A DNA stretch of 64,000 nucleotides from Erwinia_E haradaeae_I (lineage in GTDB: Bacteria; Pseudomonadota; Gammaproteobacteria; Enterobacterales; Enterobacteriaceae). The stretch is from assembly GCF_900698925.1 (NCBI RefSeq), contig NZ_LR217713.1:372001-436000 (forward strand), given 5' to 3'. A program made the position numbers and the translations under genes. This document shows positions 1 to 9,829 of this stretch, one piece after another (the first letter of the stretch is position 1; each line of letters opens with the position of its first letter). The notes under the pieces are model-generated. The model saw only the letters and a list, made by a program, of their open reading frames with translations. It was not told the DNA's origin and ran no database searches.

Positions 1-2275
1 TGTTTAGGTTTATTTCGCTTGATCTTTAAAAGACATGGAAGAAAGATTATAAATATAGTTCTGATAATGTATTTGAATAAGAATTCAATCATATTTATTT
101 TAATACAGTGATTTATGTTAGGGATTTTTAGAAAAGATCAATAGGTGAATCAAGCTCTCGTTATAGATTAGCTTAGCTCCTAATTATATTTTATTTTTCT
201 CAGTAACTTTTTCCTAGTAAAGCCATTGTCTTTTATTTTGATGTATCCATTTGGATTCAAATTGTATTTTTCTGAATTATATAATTAATTCTTTATTACA
301 GTCATATGTATATTATAAATATTATTTTTTATAATAAATAATATTTATAATATATAAATAATTTTATTTTTTTTATAAATATTACTTATATCATATCATA
401 AGAAGAATATTTACGAATATTTATTGTTGCGGAGAGAAGTTGTTATTTTAAAAAATTCTGAAATAAACCAAAACGATATTTTAAATTTTTTATTAAAAAT
501 ATTTATATATATTTTATTAGAATTTTAATAATTAATTTTACGATGATTGTCTATAATTGGATAAAGTGAAATACTAGATGTAAATAGATATTTTCATATT
601 ATGATTACTTATTTCGTTAATGTTATTTGTATAATACCGATATAGACTATAATATGGGGGATATCAAGTCTTAATATTATACTTGATAATCATGGGTGTT
701 ATATACGAATTAAACTATATATTGTCTTATTATTTAAGTAGTTTTTAAGATTGGTAGGTTATTCAATTGTTGAAGATAAGTCTGTATGTATTTATAAAAT
801 AGAGATATCTTAATATCATGTAATTATTATGATTTCATAATATCTATCTTGGTATTAAGATTGATGTATAAGCATTATTAGTTGTTTTAAGCCAAACTAG
901 GTTTTAATTGAATAAAAAGTTATTTTTATTTACTGATTAGTTAATTATATGGTTTTTTTAGTAGAACCCAGTTAGATATATATTATTTTATGTGTTTCTA
1001 ACCAAAAGGGACAGTGTGATTAAGTTGTATAATAATTGATATGTTTTTAAACTTTAGTAGTTCATTTTTATATAAACAACATTATACTGTAAGCTGGATG
1101 TTTTAATATTATTCAAGAAATTTTTTAGGAGTATCAGGTAGTTTTTTATCTTTTTTAAAAAAATGTCTCTTTGAGTAAATTATGTAGCATTTATTTTAAT
1201 AAAAATATTATAAATAATATGTGGCAACTATGCATTAGTAATAGTAATATTTTAGCTATTTATAACGTCTAGATTTATTATGAAAATATTTTTCTTTTTA
1301 TATTAAGGCAAGATCTCTGTAATTAACTGATTATTTCTCTTAGAAATTATATGATATATCTAATTATGGTTATAAATGAAAATATTTGGTGTAATGGTGT
1401 TGTAAGAAGTTTTCATAATCATCACTTTTTGTTAGATTGGATTGGTTTAGGATCAGGACTTTAAACACTGATAGATGAGTAGTTATTTTTGTTAAATATT
1501 ACTTATAACTATCAAGAGGTTTTAAAAAATATGTTTTTAGGCTGGACAATGATTGAAATGTAAATATATCTGGTTTAAAAATACTTGCTAGTATAGAAGA
1601 GCAAAAGTCTGTAAACATTGAGATAGAGCGTATTGTGTTGTATTTTATTATTGAGAATCATCAAAGATTATTAATCTATATTGTATATATTCAATTATCA
1701 AATATTTTACTGAACAAATATTAAGTAAGCTTAATCTATGCACAGATCTGTTAGAATGTTTTGTTATGGCGTTAGATTGTAACTTAGATTTTATGATACT
1801 ACACTGAAGTCATATTGAGTATTCTTTTTCTGAACGATTGGTATTAAGCATATATTTTAAATATATGATTTATCTTAATATATTGTGAATTTTTTAGATT
1901 AGTTATTTTGAAGCAATGGTGGTTCAGAGAGAAATAACGTGTCGTTTGTTGTAAGATCATTAGTTTTTAGTAATAAGATGGTAGTGATTATTATAATTAA
2001 GATTAATTTTTATGTGGGATATTATTCGGAGTGATTCTCAATCTCAGATTGTAGATCTGATAAGAAGAGGAAAGGTTATAAATTACATGTATTATTTATA
2101 TTGTATATAGATTTGTATCTAATTTTGTTATCAAAATGTACATGTAATTTTACAGTAAAGATTATTTTTTAGCTCAATTCTGATTTATAGTTTTAGATAT
2201 TATGAACTTTGTTATGTTTTTGGAAAATTAATGAGATTAAAATAACATTTTGTGTGTTATCAATAGGGTAGCAAA
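1..2275. other. Gene-poor AT-rich region before ibaG
   Basis: No open frame of convincing length or conserved motif is visible on either strand. In E. coli the mla phospholipid-transport genes precede ibaG. I looked for MlaE- or MlaC-like stretches and recognised none, so the region is either fully eroded or differently arranged. It holds a long AT-only inverted repeat, listed separately. Confidence 0.6.
309..354. repeat. 19-bp perfect AT-only inverted repeat
   Basis: The arms at 309-327 and 336-354 are exact reverse complements separated by an 8-nt loop. Every base is A or T. No gene is close and no T-run follows outside the arms, so a terminator role is not supported. Such palindromes are somewhat expected in DNA this AT-rich, though a 19-bp perfect stem is long. 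Confidence 0.7.
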
Positions 2276-2521
2276 ATGAATCTGATAATAGATAATAATA
2301 CCATAAAGGATACATTAGTAGCTACGTTAAAATTAAAAGAGGCCCATGTTAGTAATAATGGAAGTCATTTTCAAGTAATTGCAATTGGTGATGTCTTTAG
2401 TGGTCTGAGTCGCGTTAAGAAACAACAGATAGTCTATCAGGTACTTATAACTTATATCACTGATAGTAGGATTCACTCTGTTTCGATTAGAACTTATACT
2501 CCTGAAGAGTGGATTCGTTAG
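2276..2521 (+). CDS. ibaG: BolA-family protein IbaG
   Basis: This is a small BolA/IbaG-family protein of 81 residues; E. coli IbaG is slightly longer at its C-terminus. BolA-like proteins partner with monothiol glutaredoxins in iron-sulfur handling; IbaG is linked to acid tolerance. The core is nearly the E. coli sequence: HVSNNGSHFQVIAIGDVF, SRVKKQQIVY, and the C-terminal IHSVSIRTYTPEEW. The reading frame ends right after EWIR, so the short charged tail of the E. coli protein is missing. The ATG follows an AGGG-containing stretch. It lies directly upstream of murA in the same direction, as in E. coli, with about 110 nt between them. The identity is clear; its exact role in this organism is inferred. 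Confidence 0.93.
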   Translation: MNLIIDNNTIKDTLVATLKLKEAHVSNNGSHFQVIAIGDVFSGLSRVKKQQIVYQVLITYITDSRIHSVSIRTYTPEEWIR

Positions 2522-2632
2522 TGTGAATCAAAAGAGATTTACTTTTTCAATTTTTTTATGATATTTAATCATACGTATTAAGTTACGTATATTTACAATC
2601 ATGGTGTGTTGCATAACCAGAGGGTATGGGCC

Positions 2633-3892
2633 ATGGATAAATTTTGCATACAAGGTCCTACCCAATTAAATGGTGAGGTTATTATCTCTGGTGCTAAGAA
2701 TGCTGCATTACCCATTTTATTTGCTTGTTTACTTGCTGAAGATCCGATTGAAATTCATAATGTTCCAAAGTTAAAAGATATAGATACAACTATACAGATC
2801 TTAAGTGAACTAGGTGTTCAGACTAAAAAAAATGGTTATATATGTTTGGATGCTAGTCAAGTGAATATATATTGCGCTCCATATGAGTTAGTAACTACTA
2901 TGCGAGCCTCAATTTGGGTTTTAGGTCCTTTAGTTGCGCGATTTGGTCAAGGGCAGGTGTCACTACCGGGTGGTTGTGCTATTGGAGCCAGACCAGTCAA
3001 CCTACATCTTATGGGTCTGAAAAAATTAGGCGCTAAGATTACGATGGAAGCAGGTTGTCTTAAAGCTTCTGTTAATGGCCGCCTCAAAGGTAGCCACATT
3101 ATTATGAATCAAGTTAGTGTTGGTGCGACTATAACTATTATGAGTGCAGCAACTTTAGCCATTGGTGTGACTATTATTGAGAATGCTGCACGTGAACCGG
3201 AAATTGTTGATACCGCTAATTTTCTCAATATGTTAGGGGCACGAATTGAAGGAGCAGGGAGTCATTGTATCACGATTATAGGTGTTAAGAGGTTGGGGGG
3301 CGGGATATATCAGGTAATTCCTGACCGGATTGAAACAGGAACTTTTCTAGTGGCAGGGGCCATTTCTGGTGGAAAAATTGTCTGTCGTGAAGTACAGCCT
3401 GATACATTAAAGATAGTTTTAGAAAAACTATATGAAACTGGAGCTGACATCAAGAAGGGTAAGAACTGGATCAGTTTAAACATGCATGGTCAGCGTCCTA
3501 AAGCAGTTAATTTATGTACAGCGCCTCACCCTGGTTTCCCTACTGACCTTCAAGCGCAGTTTAGTCTTCTGAACTTTATAGCTGAAGGGTCTGGAAGAAT
3601 TACTGAGACGATTTTTGAAAATCGCTTTACGCATGTGCCACCATTAATCCAAATGGGTGTGCAAGCTCAAATTAAGAAAAATACGTTAATGTGTCATGGT
3701 GTTACTAAGCTTTTAGGTGCTTGCGTTATGGCGACTGATTTGCGTATGTCAGCAAGTCTGGTTCTTGCTGGATGCATTGCTGAAGGAATAACTCTAGTTG
3801 ATCGTATTGATCATATAGATCGGGGTTATGAAATGATTGAGGATAAATTGATAGCGCTGGGGGCTAATATTAAGAGAATAAAAGGTGGTTAA
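2633..3892 (+). CDS. murA: UDP-N-acetylglucosamine 1-carboxyvinyltransferase MurA
   Basis: MurA transfers enolpyruvate from PEP to UDP-GlcNAc, the committed cytoplasmic step of peptidoglycan synthesis. From the chosen ATG the protein is 419 residues, the E. coli length. The open frame extends to a GTG at 2606, but homology begins at MDKFCIQGPT and an AGAGGG ribosome-binding site lies just before this ATG. Substrate-binding residues SGAKNAALP (Lys22) and the catalytic cysteine in LPGGCAIGARP (Cys115, fosfomycin target in the family) are intact, as is FPTDLQAQ with the family aspartate. It follows ibaG. A 7-bp inverted repeat at about 3907-3928 lies after the stop but lacks a proper T-run. GlmS and GlmU, elsewhere in this window, make its substrate. 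Confidence 0.98.
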   Translation: MDKFCIQGPTQLNGEVIISGAKNAALPILFACLLAEDPIEIHNVPKLKDIDTTIQILSELGVQTKKNGYICLDASQVNIYCAPYELVTTMRASIWVLGPLVARFGQGQVSLPGGCAIGARPVNLHLMGLKKLGAKITMEAGCLKASVNGRLKGSHIIMNQVSVGATITIMSAATLAIGVTIIENAAREPEIVDTANFLNMLGARIEGAGSHCITIIGVKRLGGGIYQVIPDRIETGTFLVAGAISGGKIVCREVQPDTLKIVLEKLYETGADIKKGKNWISLNMHGQRPKAVNLCTAPHPGFPTDLQAQFSLLNFIAEGSGRITETIFENRFTHVPPLIQMGVQAQIKKNTLMCHGVTKLLGACVMATDLRMSASLVLAGCIAEGITLVDRIDHIDRGYEMIEDKLIALGANIKRIKGG

Positions 3893-4871
3893 AAGGTAAT
3901 AGGTCTTCAATTTAATATGAAGGCTTGGATAAATATACAAGATGCATATTGGATTTAAATTGCTATCTCGGATAATTATTTTTAAATAAAGTCTTAGATA
4001 GGGTGAATGCTATGCCAGATTTACTAGTATCATATTATATATTAAGAATTATTATGTTTTCGACATCTTCTAAAACCCTATTTATTATTTATAGGAAGAA
4101 TACTAATACTTGTACATTCTATTATTATAGTTTTCTGTAGCTATATGATCTTTATAAGTCAGTTTTTATTTTTAGATAAAATACTGTATTTGATATAGCT
4201 TGTAAGAATAGATATGAGTTATTGATATAGTATATATTATATTTTTATATTGCATCTAGTATGAATTTTTTTTGCTTTTTCAATATAAGTCTATGATAAT
4301 CTTATGTATTCCAAGTGACTAGATATGCATGATAATGATATATGTTTATAATTTCTATATTTAGTAAGAATATAGTATTTATTCATAGCAATATATTGTT
4401 CATATAAAAAGAATAGCTATATTTACTTAACTCTAGAAGTTTGGTGCTAGAAAATTGATTATCGTTTGCAATTTAAACTTTATAATTTATTTTTTTGATT
4501 TGGTTACTATATCACTATAGTTATTTTAGGTAATCTATGACTTTAGGTGTTGATTGCAATATCTTGATGTTATGAGCTACATAGTATTTGGTATCATACG
4601 ATATATACATTTATAGAATTAAAGGTCTAGAACATGTATTGGAATTAGATTCAATGGTTTAGATAATAGATTTTATTTTTTTAAATCCTTTTAATAATGC
4701 ATATATTTTAACAGAACAAGTGGTTGTGAATTTTTAATATCAACCATTGGATGTATTTATGTAAGTTGTGGATTTGATTCTTAATATGGACAATTGTAGT
4801 TATCATTATAATATAATAGATTAGATTTGATCTAAAATACTAAGATATAGAATCTTATATATAAAATATAA
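3893..4871. other. Convergent intergenic region murA/dapD
   Basis: About 1 kb between convergent genes. Apart from a weak 7-bp hairpin just after murA I see no gene, RNA or recognisable remnant. The bases are strongly AT-rich. Confidence 0.6.
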
Positions 4872-5696
4872 TTAATTGATATTACGTAGTAGTAAATTAG
4901 CTTTTGTTTTTGATAATGTTTTATTATCCACTTGTTTTACGATTACTGCACAATTGATATTATATTGTCCATCTTTAGAAGGAAGGCTTCCTGCCACCAC
5001 CACTGATCCTGCAGGTACTCGTCCAAAATAGATTTGACCACTAGATCGATCATAAATTTTAGTACTTTGTCCAATATAGACTCCCATTGAAATAACAGAA
5101 TTTTCTTCTATAATTACTCCTTCGACAATCTCAGATCGCGCTCCAATAAAACAATTATCTTCAATAATAGTTGGATTTGCTTGTTCTGGTTCTAGCACTC
5201 CTCCGATTCCAACACCACCGGATAAGTGTACATTTTTACCAATTTGTGCACAAGATCCGACGGTGGACCAGGTATCTATGACCGTACCTTCATCGATGTA
5301 TGCGCCAAAGTTAATATAAGATGGCATCAGAACAGTATTTTTTGCAATATATGCACCATAGCGTACTGTGGCTGGAGGAACAATCCGGAAACCACCTCTC
5401 TTAAAGTCTTCATCAGAATATTTAGAAAATTTCATAGGTATTTTATCATAGTAATAATTTTCTCCGTTACATATAATTTGATTTTCATATATACAAAAAG
5501 AAAGAAGTATTGCTTTTTTCACCCAATCATAGGTAATCCATTGATTTTGGATCTTTTCAGCGACGCGTAATTCACCACTATCTAGTAAGGAGCTGACATA
5601 ACAGATTGCTTCATGTGTTTCTTTATCAACAGTCTTAGGTGTAATTTCTAATCGTTTTTGAAAAGCGGTCTCAATAATAGATTTTAGTTGTTTCAT
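4872..5696 (-). CDS. dapD: Tetrahydrodipicolinate N-succinyltransferase DapD
   Basis: DapD succinylates tetrahydrodipicolinate in the succinylase branch towards meso-diaminopimelate and lysine. The 274 residues equal the E. coli length and align throughout. The N-terminal domain (MKQLKSIIETAF, then LLDSGELRVAEK) is followed by the left-handed beta-helix of hexapeptide repeats, with VPPATVRYGAYIAKNTVL, VGSCAQIGKNVHLSGG and NPTIIEDNCFIGARSE, about residues 100-230. An AGGTAG motif about 9 nt before the ATG can serve as ribosome-binding site. It stands alone, with about 1 kb of non-coding DNA on either side. Its product feeds peptidoglycan cross-linking and, in nutritional symbionts, host lysine supply; the second role is inference. 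Confidence 0.98.
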   Translation of the reverse strand: MKQLKSIIETAFQKRLEITPKTVDKETHEAICYVSSLLDSGELRVAEKIQNQWITYDWVKKAILLSFCIYENQIICNGENYYYDKIPMKFSKYSDEDFKRGGFRIVPPATVRYGAYIAKNTVLMPSYINFGAYIDEGTVIDTWSTVGSCAQIGKNVHLSGGVGIGGVLEPEQANPTIIEDNCFIGARSEIVEGVIIEENSVISMGVYIGQSTKIYDRSSGQIYFGRVPAGSVVVAGSLPSKDGQYNINCAVIVKQVDNKTLSKTKANLLLRNIN

Positions 5697-6660
5697 TAAT
5701 ATACTACCTGATTGAAGTGTTTGTTGTGATTGTTAAGAGATAGTTGATTAGTACATGACTGAATTATATGATAGATTTTTAATCTAATTAATTATTAAAT
5801 GTATTATGGTTTTTTTGAATATGTATTTTAATGTCTTTATACATTTAGTAGATGGTATTTTTTGGAGAATTTTTAAGTTAGGTTCTTCTTTATTTTTAAA
5901 AGTAGTATTTTTATAAGCACTATCAACGAGTTTAGACAAATATTACTGATTTTGATAACACTGTATTAGTCTCTCTGTTATTTTTTGGATTTTTAAAGCA
6001 ATCTTATTTATTAGATAAATAATTTTTATATATAAGAAGTACAATTATCCTCGCTTCATATAAAGGGGTATATTTTTATTGATTTCTAGTTTTAATTTAT
6101 AGAAACATAATTACTTTATTTTAGTTCTATATTAAGATATTCTTTTTTCTTTCGTAAGATTCATTGTTTAATTGAGATTAATTTTCTTTTATGCTCATTT
6201 TAAATATTAAATTTAAGATAAGAATTCTCTAGTTGAGAGATTAATATATTTTAGGTTATTTACAGTATTAGGTATTGTAGAATGTGAAAAAATCATCAAT
6301 TAATTAAGTATTCTATATTTTTATTTTTTTGAATTAATGATAAATCTGTTAGAATAGAAAATTAAATTATAGCCTAGAAGATTATTTTTAACCATACTGT
6401 ATTTTTTTATTTTTTTTAATTTTTTTAGTAAAACATTTTTTCACATTAAATTACTTTAGTGGTTGTCATTGTAAGATTATATCTCTAATTTATAGTAGCT
6501 TAACTACTTTTCAAAAAGTATATGGTCTATCTCTAGAGATATACCTTTGCAGCGTTTAATATTAGAGATAACTCAATTATTGTTCTATATGTTTTTGATG
6601 AGGTCGAGTATCTCTATTGTTATATCTGATCTAATATAAAATTACTTAGCTTTATATGTT
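5697..6660. other. Non-coding region between infA and dapD
   Basis: About 1 kb of AT-rich sequence with many poly-T runs. The two flanking genes are both on the minus strand. I see no reading frame with family motifs. serW, which neighbours infA in E. coli, is not visible. Confidence 0.6.
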
Positions 6661-6879
6661 TCATCGGCTGCGAAAAACGACGCGTCCTTTGCTGAGATCA
6701 TAGGGAGTTATCTCGACAGTGACTTTATCACCTGTAAGTATACGAATATAATTTTTTCGCATTTTTCCTGAGATATGTGCGGTAACTATATGACCATTTT
6801 CTAATTCAATTCGAAACATCGTATTCGGTAGCGTGTCTAATACGACACCTTGCATTTCAATGTTATCTTCTTTAGACAT
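6661..6879 (-). CDS. infA: Translation initiation factor IF-1
   Basis: IF-1 binds the 30S A site during initiation and works with IF-2 and IF-3. The protein is 72 residues, identical in length to E. coli IF-1, with only a handful of substitutions. NIEMQGVVLDTLPNTMFR, SGKMRKNYIRILTGDKV and the terminal SKGRVVFRSR are all present. A TTG codon sits directly before the ATG, but homology (SKEDNIEM) and the AGAGGA ribosome-binding site 5-6 nt upstream favour the ATG. The single S1/OB-fold domain is complete. The E. coli neighbours (aat, clpA, serW) are absent, so it is a monocistronic survivor. Confidence 0.98.
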   Translation of the reverse strand: MSKEDNIEMQGVVLDTLPNTMFRIELENGHIVTAHISGKMRKNYIRILTGDKVTVEITPYDLSKGRVVFRSR

Positions 6880-8359
6880 CAAATCCTCTAGGTAAATACC
6901 TTAATTTGTAAAGTAATTAAATCTATATCAACTGTTTGTATATTGCTATAAATATGCTTAAGAATCATTGATTGATTATTTTCTTTTTTTATTTTTAACT
7001 TACAATTATCAAGTTAAATATATTTGTTAATGAATATGATACAAGACACAGATAGAAGGTTTCATTGTAGCTGATAGTAGCTGATATTAGATTCTATCCT
7101 ATGAATATTTGTATTTTAGGTATGTTAATGTTTGCTTTGTATCTTAGTATTTCACATAACTGGAATAATTCCAACATACAATTTTTTTAAATATTTAGAT
7201 CATCTATTCATTGTTCTTATGTATGTGAAAAAGATTCTAGAAAAAACCAATATACTGAGATAGAGAAAATAAATAGAATATACTATATTGTAAATATTTT
7301 TATAGAATAAAAGACTCATTAGTAACTAATTTTTTAACAAAATTCATTTTATATCAGAATCGGGATTTGTCAAAAATATTAGATTGTTTATTGATGTATA
7401 ATTGTATTATATGAACAGATGGGATATTGTTGTTTATTCTCATAATTAAAGTCAAAAAAATATTATTTAATTCATATTGATTTATGATAAAATATTAAAA
7501 TATAGTATTTATTGAAGATTTGTAATCATTCTTCTTAAAGAAATAGTTCTTAATTATTTTTGAAGTCCCATTCTCAATGCGATACAGGTATTCTAATAGT
7601 AATTTATATTAATTTATGATATATATTTTATATAAATCTATTCTATGGCTCTTACACATTAAGGTATTTTATGAGTATCAGTATTATTAAAATTAAATAT
7701 TTTAAGACAAATTGTACTAGTATTTATATTCAAGATTTAGTGATGTACTGATAATAAAATATTATATAAGATTGAAGATAAGAGTTATATATATTGTGTA
7801 TATGAGGATATCTATATTTGAAGTAAATATGAACAGATTTAGGTGATCTTTATAAAAAAAGATGCCTGTAAAAAAGGGATGGAATTTATAATTCTAAAAT
7901 TAGTTTTAGCTATATTCAAGAAAGAGTTAATGATGGTACTGTTAAAATCAAGATTTATAAATAATTACAGAGGATATCTATATTTTTATAAAAATAGTTC
8001 TAGGGTTTCTTAATAAGTTATGTCCTTATTAACCAAGGATGGATATTCAGAAATCTTTTTGTGTTTATTGGATGATAAGAAAGATAAGCATGATTTTGAC
8101 TATACATTATTTAGAACAGAAGAAAGCTAGTTTGAATATTCATATTAGATAAACACCGATGTCTAGTTTTTCTATTTAAATTACATAGTGGTATGTATAA
8201 TGATTGGTATCATATTTTGATCTAGAAGATTCAATTTTTTTTAATAAAATTATTCTAAGTTACATAAGAATAGTTATATAATACTGAGTATTATTTAGTC
8301 AATATAGGCGAAATCATGTAAATCTCTTAGAGATTATATTTCTTTTTCAGTCTGTACAT

Positions 8360-8380
8360 TTCTTCTTTCTTAAAGAAGAA
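8360..8380. repeat. 9-bp purine/pyrimidine inverted repeat
   Basis: TTCTTCTTT and AAAGAAGAA face each other across a 3-nt loop. No gene end is adjacent and no T-run follows, so its role is unknown. Confidence 0.5.
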
Positions 8381-8630
8381 AGAACGTTATTCTATACATT
8401 ACTGTATAGTGTAGTAGTTATTGATTAATTTACATTGTTCATATATCAATCTTCTGATTCTATTGAATATTTAATTAAAGTATAGAATATTTATATATAT
8501 AAATATATATATATTTTTATATATAGTAGTCTGTATTGAATAAATTAAATAACACTTCAATATTAAAAATATTATATAAAATATATAATTGTAAATATTG
8601 TTATATTCTCTTAGTTTTTTTTGTATGAAC

Positions 8631-8669
8631 TATCCACCAATATAGACTTTAAGTCTATATTGGTGGATA
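8631..8669. repeat. Perfect inverted repeat past the hemE pseudogene
   Basis: Arms 8631-8649 and 8651-8669 are exact reverse complements, giving a realistic 17-bp stem with a TTTAA loop. The arms include TATCCACCAATATAGAC and so are less AT-only than most non-coding DNA here. It begins about 95 nt past the hemE stop on the minus strand. On that strand the stem is followed by GTTCATACAAAAAAAA, not a T-run, so it is not a classic terminator. It could be a degraded terminator, a 3'-end stabiliser or a protein-binding palindrome. Confidence 0.75.
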
Positions 8670-8763
8670 AAGATCTATTTGATTTTTACTTAAAGAGAAC
8701 TTACACAGTATGATAAGAGGTTGTGTATATCTTTTTACGCTACCATTAGATGATTTTTGGTTG

Positions 8764-9829
8764 TTAGAAAGGATGATAAGAGCGTGAAAATTTGTGCATA
8801 GCCTTAATAAATGTTTCTCAATGTTCTGGTCAGACATCCTGATGAATTCCGTGACCAAGATTAAATATATGTCCTATTCCATATCCATAATCATCAAGAA
8901 TGTTTTTCACTTCTTGCTCTATTCGTATAGGGGAAGCATATCATATTGATGGATCCATATTTCCTTGTAATGCAACCTAATTTCCGACTTTTAGTCGGGC
9001 ATCTGCTAGGTTTGTAGTCCAGTCGATACTAAGTGCATCGCAACCAGTTTTAGCCATTGCTTCTAACCATTGACCCCCTCCTTTTGTAAATAAGGTAACA
9101 GGTACATGACGGTATTCGTTTTCATTTAATAAGCCATCGATAATTTTATGCATGTATTGAAGAGAAAATTCCTGGTCAGCCCTTCCGGTTAGGAGACCGT
9201 CCCAAGTATCAAAGATAATCAAAGATTGAACTCCGGACAGGATTTGAGCATTGAGATACAATATAACGCTATGTATTAATTTATCTAGCATGATATGTAG
9301 AGTTTTTGGTTCTGAATACATCATTTTTTTATTTTAGCAAATACTGTACTACTTCTACCTTTAATCATATAGGCTGCTAGTGTCCACGAGCTTCCAGAAA
9401 AACCAATAAGTGGTACTTCACCATTCATATTTTTTCGAATAGCTCGAATGGTATTTATGACGTATCCTAAATTTTGTTCAGGGTCAGGAATGAATAATTT
9501 TGCTACATCAGAGCGATTTGCAATAGGATAAGAAAAATGGGGTCCATCATGATCGGTAAAATATAGATCAAGACCCATCGCATTAGGAAGAGTTAAGATG
9601 TCAGAGAAAAGAATGACTTCATCTAGGGGTAGAGTCGTAATGGTTGTAAGGCTATGTCGCAAGCAAGATCAGGATTTTTATATAAAAACATAAAATTTCC
9701 AGAAACAGCACGTATAGCTTTATACTCTGGTAGGTATCTTCCCGCCTGACGCATCATCCATACGGGGGTAACATCAACCGGTTGGCGCAGCAAGGCACGA
9801 AGATAACGATCGTTTTTCAATTTACTCAT
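8764..9829 (-). pseudogene. hemE: hemE pseudogene (uroporphyrinogen decarboxylase)
   Basis: HemE decarboxylates uroporphyrinogen III to coproporphyrinogen III in heme synthesis. The whole E. coli-like protein of about 354 residues can still be read from MSKLKNDRYLRALLRQP to FSRSYHPF, but not in one frame. A 1-nt deletion near 9625 breaks the frame after PLRLYP. A second 1-nt deletion in a run of seven A near 9325-9331 breaks it between AKIKK and MMYSEP. The last third has four in-frame stops: TAG at 8977-8979 and TGA at 8941-8943, 8830-8832 and 8818-8820. These replace Lys, Leu, Pro and Ala/Val of the family. Conserved blocks (WMMRQAGRYLPEYK, IGFSGS, LFTKGGGQWLEAM, FNLGHGIHQDV) remain sharp, so inactivation looks recent. 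Recoding of UGA is excluded because the replaced residues are not Trp. Confidence 0.95.

Larger units (their letters stand above)
6880..8763. other. Long non-coding region upstream of infA
   Basis: About 1.9 kb with no supportable gene. It contains a 10-nt tandem duplication at 7067-7086, a 9-bp hairpin of TTCTTCTTT type at 8360-8380, an AT-dinucleotide-rich stretch near 8490-8525, and a long hairpin at 8631-8669 past the end of the hemE pseudogene. A short open frame at 8655-8858 on the minus strand is just an out-of-register reading of the hemE 3' end. Confidence 0.6.

Noticed and set aside
1..2275. mlaFEDCB remnants upstream of ibaG
   Set aside because: Gene order in E. coli suggested it, but no stretch on either strand resembles these proteins.
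8818..8979. In-frame TGA codons in hemE read as a possible UGA recoding
   Set aside because: The positions correspond to Leu, Pro and Ala/Val in the family, not Trp; a TAG and two frameshifts are also present, and intact genes here use TGA as stop.
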